DNA of 64,000 nt from Peristeroidobacter soli (GTDB lineage: Bacteria; Pseudomonadota; Gammaproteobacteria; Steroidobacterales; Steroidobacteraceae). Of this stretch, positions 24,252 to 32,912 are shown piece by piece. The stretch spans positions 186,001 through 250,000 of the forward strand of contig NZ_RYEV01000006.1 of assembly GCF_004138485.1 (NCBI RefSeq). Reading direction: 5' to 3'. The notes below the pieces were generated by a model that saw only the letters and a list, made by a program, of their open reading frames with translations, had not been told where the DNA came from and did not search any database. Every line of letters starts with the position of its first letter. Positions within the stretch are counted from its first letter, which is position 1. Position numbers and translations under genes: made by a program.

Positions 24252-24629
24252 GGGGTGAAGTCGACGATCGGCCGCTGGCACTGATCTTCCGCACCTGAGT
24301 GGTCGTGCGCTACATCGGCGCCCGTTGAGCAGCGCCGACCCCGCATCCTGTTCGTCGGCCGGATGGCGCCAGAACGTCTGTTTTCCTTTGCCTTCCCGTT
24401 TTACCTAGGAAACAGCCGTGTTTTCGCAGCGACGCTCGTGTCGCCGCCGAACTCACGTCCTGGTTTGTTTTGTTGCGAGCGCCAGGCGTATAACCAGCGA
24501 CGTTCACGCCGAACGTGATTCCCGGCCTTTGGAGTTTGCTTGCAAAAATACCCGGAGTGTATTTGCCGCGCCGTTCACCTCGCGTGAGCTGACGTCCATC
24601 ACTCCGCAGCGAATAAGAGGAGCAAACTC
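24252..24629. other. 378-bp intergenic region upstream of the HbpS/GlcG-like gene
   Basis: No convincing gene on either strand; the 71-codon + frame at 24418 has no ribosome site and no recognisable composition. The region holds a short inverted repeat (24546-24564) and, just before the next gene, a strong ribosome site AAGAGGAGCAAACTC (24615-24629). It is AT-richer than its surroundings around 24535-24565, as expected for a promoter. Confidence 0.5.
24546..24564. promoter_or_regulatory. inverted repeat, candidate operator
   Basis: AAATAC (24546-24551) and GTATTT (24559-24564) with a seven-base spacer CCGGAGT, 66 bases before the start of the exported HbpS/GlcG-like gene. A regulator is not identified. 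Confidence 0.3.
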
Positions 24630-25424
24630 ATGAACACGAATCTTCGACGATCGTGGTGCGCGGCCGCACTGGCAGTGGTCTCGATCGCGATGACTGCCGA
24701 AGCACAGACCGGCGACAACGGGAAGTGCTCGACGTTGCCTTCATACTCACAGTTGAAGTCCGCGTTGACGACGGCACGTCAGCAGAGCAACGGCGGTTTC
24801 AATCTCGACATGTGGGGCACGGTCGTGGACAGAGATGGCATCGTGTGCGCGGTCGCTTTCACAGGGGACGATCGCGGCTCACAGTGGCCGGGCAGCAGGG
24901 TCATCTCCGCGCAGAAGGCGAATACAGCGAATGCATTCAGTCTGCCGGGATTGGCACTCTCCACCGCGAACTTGTACGCGGCCGTGCAGCCGGGTGGCTC
25001 GCTCTACGGTCTACAGCACAGCAATCCGGTCGAGACTCTGGTCGCGTATCGCGGCAACGCTTCGAACTTCGGTCACTCGAACGATCCGATGGTCGGCTTT
25101 CGCATCGGGGGAGTGAATGTGTTCGGTGGCGGCCTCGCGCTCTATAACAAGAACAAGGAACTGATCGGTGCGATCGGCGTGAGCGGCGATACTTCCTGTG
25201 CCGATCACAACATCGCATGGCGCACGCGGCACACGCTGAATCTGGATTTCGTGCCGGGCGGTGTCAGTGCGGCCGGGGATGACAACATCAACTACATCGG
25301 CCTGGTGCCGGACCCGAGTCTGGCGCACGATTTCTCACATCCGATCTGCGCCATCGCGGGCGAGGACAAGGTGTCGGACATCAGCGCCAAATTGCCGCCG
25401 ATCCAGAAGCCGGAAGCCCAATAA
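24630..25424 (+). CDS. exported HbpS/GlcG-type (heme-binding-like) protein
   Basis: 264 aa with signal peptide (MNTNLRRSWCAAALAVVSIA, MTAEAQ). The core, from about 38, matches the GlcG/HbpS fold: LPSYSQLKSALTTARQQSNG, GFNLDMWGTVVDRDGIVCAV, then VISAQKANTANAFSLPGLAL and GGGLALYNKNKELIGAIGVS, GDTSCADHNIAWRTRHTLNL. Members bind heme or act with redox sensing, and many periplasmic ones have unknown roles. Three to four cysteines (C33, C73, C190 region) could form disulfides. A GC-rich hairpin follows the stop, so it is probably a single-gene unit. Confidence 0.8.
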   Translation: MNTNLRRSWCAAALAVVSIAMTAEAQTGDNGKCSTLPSYSQLKSALTTARQQSNGGFNLDMWGTVVDRDGIVCAVAFTGDDRGSQWPGSRVISAQKANTANAFSLPGLALSTANLYAAVQPGGSLYGLQHSNPVETLVAYRGNASNFGHSNDPMVGFRIGGVNVFGGGLALYNKNKELIGAIGVSGDTSCADHNIAWRTRHTLNLDFVPGGVSAAGDDNINYIGLVPDPSLAHDFSHPICAIAGEDKVSDISAKLPPIQKPEAQ

Positions 25425-25435
25425 ATGGAGTGAGT

Positions 25436-25460
25436 GCAGGCGGCGGCCGGCGCCGCCTGC
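25436..25460 (+). terminator. GC-rich hairpin after the HbpS/GlcG-like gene
   Basis: GCAGGCGGCG (25436-25445), loop GCCGG, CGCCGCCTGC (25451-25460): a perfect ten-bp stem, 12 bases after the stop codon. Only a weak T-containing tail (TGCTTAG) follows, so termination is probable but not certain. Confidence 0.55.
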
Positions 25461-25554
25461 TGCTTAGCACAAGCCAATCCGTTGCACCGCCAGGGAACCG
25501 ACGGCGAGTCCGAGGATTACTGTTCACAGCCACTCGTATGGCAGATCGGCAGCG

Positions 25555-27846
25555 ATGGTAGCGGGTGAGGGCAAATTCGCGGACGCGGCGGGCGCGTCGG
25601 GCCTGATCGAACACGAGAGCAGCTCCAGGGGTGTCAGGCCGCTCGTGAAAGTGTGGGCTGTTGTCCTCGTGTTGCACACGGGGGTGATCGCAAGTGGCCT
25701 GATCAGCGGCGCGATCGCGACCATCGTCAACGACGTCCTGTGGACCGTCGCCGCTTCGGCCGCCGCCATCAGCAGTTTTCGTGCAGCTTTCTCCCTTCAT
25801 GGGCGTAACCGTGTCGCGTGGTTGCTGTTTGCGTTCGCCTGCAGCGCCTGGACGGCCGGTCAGATCGTTTGGGATATCCTGGAGCTGTATTTCAACGTCG
25901 CAGCGCCGTTTCCGAGTTATGCCGACATCGGTTATCTGTTGTTCGGTCCACTGATGCTGATCGGGCTGTTCGTCCTGCGCGCTACCCAACAGGAGCGCCG
26001 GATGACCTGGCTGAGAGTGGCCAATATCGGCCTGATTCTGTGCAGCCTCACCTCCGTACTGATCACCACGCTGGCGCGGCCTTTCGAGAAGATGCCGGGC
26101 ACGCTCGGCGACGCGCTGGTCGTCGTCATCGAGAACGGCACCATCGCCATCGCTTTTATCGTGGCGGTCTATTTTCTGTGGTCCTACCGGTGGAGCGATC
26201 GACTGCTCGCGTACGGATTGGTCACGCTGTCGCTGGGGGCGCAGATGGTCACCGGAATGCTGTATACGCGCGCCCTCATTGGCGACAGCTACAACACGGC
26301 GAGCTTCTTCAGTGCGGGATGGATGCTTGCATTCGCGCTCCATCAATGGGGAGCCGAAGCGCAGGTCAGCGCGAAAACACACGGACGCGCCGAATCGCTC
26401 GCGGTCCGTCAGAGTCAGGGGTGGGTTGAGGCGCTGGTGCCTTCGCTGCTGTTGATGTGGGTGGGAATTTCCGCGATCTATCTGGCGGGTGAGGTGAGCG
26501 CACGTACGGTTCATTTGAGAACACTGGTGCTGGTGGCGTTCGCGGTGATCCTGGCTTCGCGTGAAGCCTGGCTGTATTGGCAAGGACAACAACTGCGCTC
26601 CGCGCTCGACAACTCGGCGAGCTCATTGACGCGGGCTCGCGAGCGCCTGCAGGACATCGACAGTCAACGCCGCGACTTGGAACGTTTGATCGACGTGACC
26701 GCGCGCGCCGGTCGCGTCGGTCTATGGGAATGGGAGCCGGCGACCAACGTGGTCCACTATTCCCGCGAATGGAAACGGCAGATCGGCTATGCCGAGGACG
26801 AGATTCCCGATGAATTCGCCGAATGGAGCAAACGGCTGCATCCGGCCGATTACGCCAAGATCATGGGAATGGTGGAGCGGTTCCTGCGACATCCGGCGGG
26901 CGAGCTGATCATCGAGCATCGCCTGCGACACCGTGACGGCTCCTACCGCTGGATGCTGGCGCAAGGCTCGTCGCTGCTCGATGCCGACGGGCGGCCCTGG
27001 CGAGTGGCGGGCTCGCTGGTCGATATCACTCCGTTCAAGGAGCTGGAGGAATCGCTGCGCGAGAGTGAACGCCGCTATCGCGAGCTCGCCGATGCGCTCG
27101 AATGTCGCGTTGCTCAACGCACCCGCGAGTTGTCCGATGCGTATCGCGAGTCCCGCAACTTCGCGCACGCGGTGGCTCACGATCTGAAAGCGCCGCTGCG
27201 TGCGATCAACGGTTTCTGCGCGCTGCTGGAGCAAAGCGCCGCGAACAAATTGAGCGAGACGGAACACAGTTATCTCGAACGCGCCCGTCAGGGCTCGATC
27301 CGCCTGTCCGGGTTGATCGACGATCTGCTCGACTACTCGCGCCTCGAGCATCGCGAACAGCGTCTGCAACCCATCGACTGCCGGGCCTTCGTGCGAGGGC
27401 TGGTCGACTCCATGAGCGAACGTATCGAGGAGGCACACGCCCAGGTTCATATCGATCTGGATACCACGCCGGTACTGGCGGACAGCGAAGGGCTGCGGAT
27501 TGCCCTGACGAACCTGATCGAGAACGCATTGAAGTTTTCACGACAGACCGCCCAGCCGCGCATCAGCATCGAGTCCAGTCTCGAGTACGGCCGTTATCTA
27601 TTGAAGGTGCGCGACAACGGCATCGGCTTCGACGTGGCGTATCGCGACAAGATCTTCGAGATCTTCAACCGGCTGCATGCATCCGGGTACGAAGGCACCG
27701 GCATCGGTCTGGCGCTGGTGCGAAAGGCGGTGCAGCGAATGGAAGGCGAAGTGTGGGCCGAGTCCGTACCGGGCGAAGGCGCCACATTCTCGCTCAGCCT
27801 GAAACTGGCCGACGCGTCGGAAACCGCCCCGGTGTCTCGCGCGTAG
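25555..27846 (+). CDS. membrane sensor histidine kinase with PAS domain
   Basis: 763 aa. The first ~345 residues hold about nine hydrophobic helices (for example VKVWAVVLVLHTGVIASGLI, IGYLLFGPLMLIGLFVLRAT), a MASE-like integral sensor. A short coiled coil precedes a PAS_3-type domain (about 390-500, GLWEWEPATNVVHYSREWKR, WRVAGSLVDITPFKELEESL). The HisKA box has phosphoacceptor His542 (AHAVAHDLKAPLRAI); the ATPase domain shows N-box LIENALKFS (about 655), DNGIGFD (about 688) and YEGTGIGLALV. No receiver domain and no adjacent response-regulator gene. The TonB receptor follows 122 bp downstream. Confidence 0.88.
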   Translation: MVAGEGKFADAAGASGLIEHESSSRGVRPLVKVWAVVLVLHTGVIASGLISGAIATIVNDVLWTVAASAAAISSFRAAFSLHGRNRVAWLLFAFACSAWTAGQIVWDILELYFNVAAPFPSYADIGYLLFGPLMLIGLFVLRATQQERRMTWLRVANIGLILCSLTSVLITTLARPFEKMPGTLGDALVVVIENGTIAIAFIVAVYFLWSYRWSDRLLAYGLVTLSLGAQMVTGMLYTRALIGDSYNTASFFSAGWMLAFALHQWGAEAQVSAKTHGRAESLAVRQSQGWVEALVPSLLLMWVGISAIYLAGEVSARTVHLRTLVLVAFAVILASREAWLYWQGQQLRSALDNSASSLTRARERLQDIDSQRRDLERLIDVTARAGRVGLWEWEPATNVVHYSREWKRQIGYAEDEIPDEFAEWSKRLHPADYAKIMGMVERFLRHPAGELIIEHRLRHRDGSYRWMLAQGSSLLDADGRPWRVAGSLVDITPFKELEESLRESERRYRELADALECRVAQRTRELSDAYRESRNFAHAVAHDLKAPLRAINGFCALLEQSAANKLSETEHSYLERARQGSIRLSGLIDDLLDYSRLEHREQRLQPIDCRAFVRGLVDSMSERIEEAHAQVHIDLDTTPVLADSEGLRIALTNLIENALKFSRQTAQPRISIESSLEYGRYLLKVRDNGIGFDVAYRDKIFEIFNRLHASGYEGTGIGLALVRKAVQRMEGEVWAESVPGEGATFSLSLKLADASETAPVSRA

Positions 27847-27900
27847 TAGCTTCCTGCGTACACAACCTATTTCCAACCAGTTTTGTTGGTGATAGACAAA

Positions 27901-27910
27901 ACAACGTTGT
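27901..27910. promoter_or_regulatory. palindrome upstream of TonB receptor, candidate operator
   Basis: ACAACGTTGT, a perfect 10-bp palindrome 59 bases before the receptor start, in an AT-rich patch (GACAAAACAACGTTGTCAAT) that could also hold a promoter. The binding protein is not identifiable. Confidence 0.3.
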
Positions 27911-27968
27911 CAATCGCTTGGTTACACGTATCGCGGCCGCTACATACGGGCCAATCAAGGGGGGAATC

Positions 27969-30455
27969 ATGAATAAGAGTTTGCTCCGTCAACGTGCCGG
28001 CTGGGTGACTGTGGTCACCGCTTTCTCACCGGTTTTGGCGCTCGCGCAACAAACACCGGCGCAGCCCGAAGCCCCCGCGACGGGACTCGAGACTGTAGTT
28101 GTTACAGGTAGTGCGATCGGTGGCGTCAAGAAACTCGAAGCCAGTTACAACATTGTCACCGCCAACGAAGAGCAGATTCGTCAAGCGAATCCAAAGAGCA
28201 CGGCGGACCTATTGAAAATCTCACCGGGCATGTGGCCGGAGTCGACCGGCGGCCAGACCGGCGCGAACATCGAAATCGCTGGCTTTCCGGGCGGCGGCGA
28301 CGCGCCGTATTTCACCTCGTTGCTGATGGGCTCGCCGGTGTACGGCATGCCCACCCTGTCGTTCTTCGAAACCACCAGCATCATTCGTCTCGACGACACG
28401 GTGCGCGCCGTGGAAATCCTGCAGGGTGGTCCGTCGGTGGTGTTCGCCGGCGGCCAGATGGGCGCGACCGCGAACTTTCTGTTGAAGACGGGCACCGACG
28501 AGCCGTCCGGCAGCCTCGGACTCACCTATGGAGATGAGAATCTCTGGCGTCTCGACGGCTTCTATGGGTTCAAAATTGCCGATAGTTGGTATGGCAGCGT
28601 GGGCGGTTTCTGGCGCACCTCCGATGGTGTGCGCGATCCGCAGTTCTCCGCGGACGAAGGCGGTCAGCTGACCGCGACCTTGAAGCGGTCGTCCGATCGG
28701 GGCGATCTGGTCCTCTATGCGCGCTATCTCAACGACAAGAATCAATTCATCACGCCGATTCCGCTGATCCAGAGCGGCACCGACAAGTTCCGCGCGTATC
28801 CGGGGTTCGATCCGCTCACGGGGACTTATAACAGCAACGCGATCCGGCGCGTGCGCCTCGACGGCTATCCGAACGGCGGCACCAATGCCGATCTCGCCGA
28901 TGGCCGCGGCGCCGACATGTGGTTCGTCGGCGCGAACTACGATCACGAGTTCGACAACGGCTGGTCGATCAGCAACAAGTTCCTCGCCAACGCCGGCGAT
29001 GTGGATACGAACGCACTGTTTTCGGGCAGCAACCCCGCATTGCTGAACGATATGCTGTTCAATATTTCAACCGACCTCGGCGGCTTCCAGTTGCCGGCCG
29101 GCTCGGTGGTGAGCGCGAACTTCGTGGGCGGCGGCGCGGTCCCGGGCAATCAGGACTCGATACATCAAGGCTGGTGGTTCATTCACAAGGAACTGCAAAA
29201 CCTCAACAACGACTTCCGGCTCAGCAAGGAAGTCTTCGACGGCAACACCCTGACCCTCGGCGTGTACCTGGCCTATTACGAGATGGATGACGAATGGGCG
29301 CTGGGCAATCAGATGTTGATGACCAACACGCCGAACGCCCGGCCGATCACGGTGAGTTACGTCAGCGGCGGCCAGACGTTCCAGCTCACGGACGCCCAGG
29401 GTTTCCTGGACAACGGCGGCTTCAACATCACTCAGCGCGGTCACGCGTTCAACAAGGCCTTCTATCTGTCCGATTCATGGCGCATCGACCGCTGGCTGCT
29501 GGATGCCTCCGTGCGTTACGAGAATCAGGAAGCCACCAACCGCGTGTGCAACCTGACCAATGTGAATACCGATGGCAACCCGCTGACGCTCTATAACAAC
29601 GCGGTGCCGGTCTGTAACGGCACGCTGGCGATCACGGACTACGACGAGGATTTCACCTCGTGGACCGTGGGCGCGAACTACAGCTTCACCGATTCGATGT
29701 CCGCCTATGCGCGCCTGAATCGCGGCGGCCACTTCGCCGATTTCGACAATGGCATTCGTGGCAGCACCACGGGCAACACGGCGCCGACCCAGGTCATCAA
29801 GAACTACGAGCTCGGTTTCAAATTCCAGAACGACTTCCTCTATGCCGACCTCAGCGGCTACTTCCGCGACTTCACCGGTCTGGCGTATCAGCAAACCACG
29901 GCACTGGGCGCACCGACCGGGGAGAGGCTGTACTACGGCTCCGAGTCGAAGGGCGTGAACTTCATCGGCCAGCTCACCTTGTGGGAGAACTTCAGATTCC
30001 AGGTGGTGGCGAACTATCTCGATGGCGAGTACACGGACTACGACGCGTGTGTCCCGTTCACCAATGTCGTGACCGGCAATGGCTGCGCACGGATCGAAGG
30101 CCAGCAGCTGCAGCGTCAACCCAAGCTGCGTTATATGCTCACGCCGAGCTATCGCTTTCCCTTCAGCTGGGGCGACATCGATGCCCATGTGACCTACACG
30201 CACGTCGGCGACCGCACGCAAGACCAGTCCGGGCTGCAGCAACTGGGTACGTACTACACCTGGGACTTCGGTGTCGTCGCGAACGTCGGTGAAAACTGGC
30301 AGTTTGCCGTGCGCGGTACCAACGTGACGGATGAGCTGGGCATCACCGAAAGCAACTCGCGCATCTTCGGCACGGCGGCCGGCACCAACGGCGTGCTGCT
30401 GGCCCGTCCGGTGGAAGGCAGCGAGATCAACGTTCAGGTCAAGTATCTCTGGTAA
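27969..30455 (+). CDS. TonB-dependent outer-membrane receptor (no STN domain)
   Basis: 828 aa from ATG 27969 behind a strong AAGGGGGGAATC site. Signal peptide MNKSLLRQRAGWVTVVTAFS, PVLALAQ; a TonB-box-like ETVVVTG near residue 40; plug domain about 50-170 (EEQIRQANPKSTADLLKISP, VRAVEILQGGPSVVFAGGQM); then a beta-barrel with many aromatic strand ends, closing with INVQVKYLW (terminal Trp rather than Phe). ANFLLKTGTDEPSGSLGLTY is the usual plug-barrel transition. The substrate is unknown; the plug resembles receptors of sphingomonad/steroidobacter type that import hydrophobic or sugar ligands. No FecR partner, so control may lie with the palindrome upstream or the kinase gene before it. Confidence 0.9.
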   Translation: MNKSLLRQRAGWVTVVTAFSPVLALAQQTPAQPEAPATGLETVVVTGSAIGGVKKLEASYNIVTANEEQIRQANPKSTADLLKISPGMWPESTGGQTGANIEIAGFPGGGDAPYFTSLLMGSPVYGMPTLSFFETTSIIRLDDTVRAVEILQGGPSVVFAGGQMGATANFLLKTGTDEPSGSLGLTYGDENLWRLDGFYGFKIADSWYGSVGGFWRTSDGVRDPQFSADEGGQLTATLKRSSDRGDLVLYARYLNDKNQFITPIPLIQSGTDKFRAYPGFDPLTGTYNSNAIRRVRLDGYPNGGTNADLADGRGADMWFVGANYDHEFDNGWSISNKFLANAGDVDTNALFSGSNPALLNDMLFNISTDLGGFQLPAGSVVSANFVGGGAVPGNQDSIHQGWWFIHKELQNLNNDFRLSKEVFDGNTLTLGVYLAYYEMDDEWALGNQMLMTNTPNARPITVSYVSGGQTFQLTDAQGFLDNGGFNITQRGHAFNKAFYLSDSWRIDRWLLDASVRYENQEATNRVCNLTNVNTDGNPLTLYNNAVPVCNGTLAITDYDEDFTSWTVGANYSFTDSMSAYARLNRGGHFADFDNGIRGSTTGNTAPTQVIKNYELGFKFQNDFLYADLSGYFRDFTGLAYQQTTALGAPTGERLYYGSESKGVNFIGQLTLWENFRFQVVANYLDGEYTDYDACVPFTNVVTGNGCARIEGQQLQRQPKLRYMLTPSYRFPFSWGDIDAHVTYTHVGDRTQDQSGLQQLGTYYTWDFGVVANVGENWQFAVRGTNVTDELGITESNSRIFGTAAGTNGVLLARPVEGSEINVQVKYLW

Positions 30456-30483
30456 ATCACCGATCGATTCGGCTCTGAGCCCC

Positions 30484-30522
30484 GAGTGCCCGATGACGTA
30501 CAGCGTCTCGGGCACTCTTCTT
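30484..30522 (+). terminator. rho-independent terminator of the TonB receptor gene
   Basis: GAGTGCCCGA (30484-30493) and TCGGGCACTC (30508-30517) form a perfect ten-bp stem around a 14-base loop, followed by TTCTT, 29 bases after the receptor stop. Confidence 0.75.
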
Positions 30523-30631
30523 ATGGGAGGAATCTTGCCCGAGGGGCACGATTGAGTTGCCGGGGTTGGAACGCGGCGCTGCTTCTTTCATTCTTCACTC
30601 GGAAGATTTCGCCAGCTGACCCAGGTGACCC

Positions 30632-31522
30632 ATGGCCGATGACGCGACCGCCGATTACACGCCCCCAAAAGTCTGGACCTGGGCCAAGCCGAACGGGGGC
30701 GAGTTCGCGAAGATCAATCGACCGGTCGCGGGCGCCACGCATGACAAGGAACTGCCGGTAGGCAAGCATCCGCTGCAGCTGTATTCGCTCGGCACGCCGA
30801 ACGGACAGAAAGTCACCATCCTGTTGGAGGAACTGCTCGCGCTCGGTCACCAGGGGGCTGAGTACGATGCGTGGTTGATTCGGATCAACGAAGGCGACCA
30901 GTTCGGCAGCGGCTTCGTGGAAGTGAATCCGAACTCGAAGATTCCCGCGCTGATGGATCGCTCTGGAGCGCAACCGATCCGCGTGTTCGAGTCCGGCGCG
31001 ATTCTGCTTTATCTCGCGGAGAAATTCGGCGCATTCCTGCCAACGCAACCGAGTGCTCGCGCCGAGAGTCTCTCCTGGCTGTTCTGGCAGATGGGCAGCG
31101 CGCCGTTTCTCGGCGGTGGGTTCGGGCACTTCTATGCGTACGCGCCCTTCAAGATCGAGTACGCAATCGACCGTTACGCGATGGAGACCAAGCGCCAGCT
31201 CGACGTTCTCGACCGGCGACTCGCGCAGAACGAATATCTCGCTGGCGACGAATACACCATCGCCGACATCGCGGTGTTCCCCTGGTATGGCGGCATGGTC
31301 AAAGGCTGGCTCTACAGCGCCGGCGAGTTCCTGTCCGTGCACGAATACAAGAACGTGCTGCGTTGGGCCGACAAGCTGCTCGCTCGCCCGGCCGTGGTTC
31401 GAGGTCGAATGGTGAACCGCACGAGCGGCGATCCGGCGAGCCAGCTGCACGAGCGTCACGACGCCAGCGATTTCCAGACCCGGACCCAGGACAAAGTGAC
31501 GGCACAAACATCCAAGTCGTAG
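30632..31522 (+). CDS. yghU: glutathione S-transferase family disulfide-bond oxidoreductase YghU
   Basis: 296 aa. The N-terminal thioredoxin-like domain begins after an ~45-residue extension typical of YghU (YTPPKVWTWAKPNGGEFAKI, NRPVAGATHDKELPVGKHPL), then QLYSLGTPNGQKVTILLEEL and VEVNPNSKIPALMDRSG with ESGAILLYLAEKFG for glutathione binding. The C-terminal helical domain has APFLGGGFGHFYAYAPFKIE, YAIDRYAMETKRQLDVLDRR and the N-capping motif YTIADIAVFPWYG. YghU binds two glutathiones and reduces disulfides/peroxides in the cytoplasm. Length and extension match the E. coli protein well. Confidence 0.9.
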   Translation: MADDATADYTPPKVWTWAKPNGGEFAKINRPVAGATHDKELPVGKHPLQLYSLGTPNGQKVTILLEELLALGHQGAEYDAWLIRINEGDQFGSGFVEVNPNSKIPALMDRSGAQPIRVFESGAILLYLAEKFGAFLPTQPSARAESLSWLFWQMGSAPFLGGGFGHFYAYAPFKIEYAIDRYAMETKRQLDVLDRRLAQNEYLAGDEYTIADIAVFPWYGGMVKGWLYSAGEFLSVHEYKNVLRWADKLLARPAVVRGRMVNRTSGDPASQLHERHDASDFQTRTQDKVTAQTSKS

Positions 31523-31574
31523 CAACGTCGCGCGACGTCTACAATGGCGCTCACCTCAGCTGGGGAGAGCACGA

Positions 31575-31958
31575 ATGAACGATAGCACTGGCAAGCTGAT
31601 TCTGCGGTTGGCGCTCGGCATCCTGATCCTGTTGCACGGCATAGCCAAACTCAAAGGCGGCGTCAGCGGCCTGTCCGGCATGGTCACCGGCGCCGGCCTG
31701 CCTGCCTTCGTGGTCTATGGCGTCTACATCGGCGAGGTGCTCGCACCGATTCTGGTCCTGCTCGGCTGGTACAGCCGGATCGGCGCCGGCGTGATCGCGA
31801 TCAACATGCTGTTCGCGCTCTACCTGGCGCACCGAAACCAGTTCTTCGCACTGAGCGAAACCGGCGGCTGGGCGCTCGAGCTGCAGGGAATGTTTCTATT
31901 CACCGCCATCGCCATCGCGCTGCTGGGGCCGGGGCGGTATAGCCTCAACGGGAAGTAG
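31575..31958 (+). CDS. DoxX family membrane protein
   Basis: 127 aa with four hydrophobic helices. The N-terminal LILRLALGILILLHGIAKLK and the following GVSGLSGMVTGAGLPAFVVY, GVYIGEVLAPILVLLGWYSR pattern are typical of DoxX/inner-membrane YqjF-like proteins. Members take part in thiol/oxidative stress responses in some species; the exact reaction here is not known. It starts 52 bp behind yghU with GGGGAGAG before the ATG, so the two are probably cotranscribed. Its last 14 bases overlap the convergent aldo/keto reductase gene. Confidence 0.85.
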   Translation: MNDSTGKLILRLALGILILLHGIAKLKGGVSGLSGMVTGAGLPAFVVYGVYIGEVLAPILVLLGWYSRIGAGVIAINMLFALYLAHRNQFFALSETGGWALELQGMFLFTAIAIALLGPGRYSLNGK

Positions 31959-32820
31959 CTCCGATTCGATTCAACGTCTGCAAAGCATCGGCCGGTAGTC
32001 GCAGGCTGGCCGCGGCCAGATTCTCCCGGAGATGCCCTACCGACGAGGTGCCTGGAATCAGCAGGATGTTGGGTGAGCGTTGAAGCAACCATGCAAGCGC
32101 AACCTGCATCGGCGTCGCGCCGAGTTGGGCGGCGACGCTGGCCAGCTCATCGGATTGCAGAGGACTGAATCCGCCGAGCGGAAAGAACGGAACGTACGCA
32201 GTGCCGGTGGCAGCGAGCTCGTCAATCAGTGCATCGTCGGCGCGATGGGCGAGGTTGTATTGATTCTGCACGCACACGATGGTCGCGATCCGGCGCGCCT
32301 CGGCGACCTGCTTCGAAGTGACATTGCTGAGTCCGATGTGACGAACCAGGCCTTGTCGCTGCAGGTCGGCCAACGTTTGTAGTGGCGCTTCGATCGAACC
32401 CTCCGCCGGCCCGTGCACGTCGAACATGGCGCGCAGATTGACGACATCGAGCACGTCCAGGCCGAGGTTGCGCAGATTGTCATGAACGGCCTGCGTCAGT
32501 TGCTCGGCCGAGAATGCCTTGTTCCACGAACCATCCGTGCCACGGAGTGCGCCAATCTTCGTGACGATGGTCAACTCGCGAGGATAAGGATGCAGCGCCT
32601 CGCGGATGATCTGATTGGTGACGTGCGGGCCATAGAAATCGCTGGTATCGATGTGATTCACGCCGCTGGCCACCGCTTCGCGAAGCACCGCCAGCGTGGC
32701 TTGCCGGTCTTTCGGTGGGCCCATGACCCCGGGGCCCGCGAGTTGCATGGCGCCGTACCCCAGGCGGTTCACGGTTCGATCGCCAAGTTTGAACGTTCCG
32801 GCGTGACTGATATCGATCAT
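31945..32820 (-). CDS. pdxI: aldo/keto reductase, PdxI (YdbC)-like pyridoxal reductase
   Basis: 291 aa from ATG 32820 (GGAG seven bases upstream). It follows the E. coli YdbC sequence closely over its whole length as I remember it: NRLGYGAMQLAGPGVMGPPK, VNHIDTSDFYGPHVTNQIIR, TIVTKIGA, VQNQYNLAHRADDALIDELA, GATPMQVALAWLLQRSPNIL. Catalytic Asp/Tyr lie in DTSDFYG and Lys in VTKIG. YdbC (renamed PdxI) reduces pyridoxal to pyridoxine with NADPH. Divergent from a LysR gene 92 bp away, which may control it. Confidence 0.85.
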   Translation of the reverse strand: MIDISHAGTFKLGDRTVNRLGYGAMQLAGPGVMGPPKDRQATLAVLREAVASGVNHIDTSDFYGPHVTNQIIREALHPYPRELTIVTKIGALRGTDGSWNKAFSAEQLTQAVHDNLRNLGLDVLDVVNLRAMFDVHGPAEGSIEAPLQTLADLQRQGLVRHIGLSNVTSKQVAEARRIATIVCVQNQYNLAHRADDALIDELAATGTAYVPFFPLGGFSPLQSDELASVAAQLGATPMQVALAWLLQRSPNILLIPGTSSVGHLRENLAAASLRLPADALQTLNRIGATSR

Positions 32821-32912
32821 GGTCTGTCTCCGTGTCATGGATTCAATGTAGCCAGCGGGGCTGTGTGTGACAATCCGCTACAATCGATACAGGTTGTTCG
32901 GAGAGGCGGACA

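Noticed and set aside
27102-30455. A 1117-codon version of the second TonB receptor
   Set aside because: The first 289 codons overlap the kinase gene in another frame. A signal peptide and a strong ribosome site mark ATG 27969 as the start.
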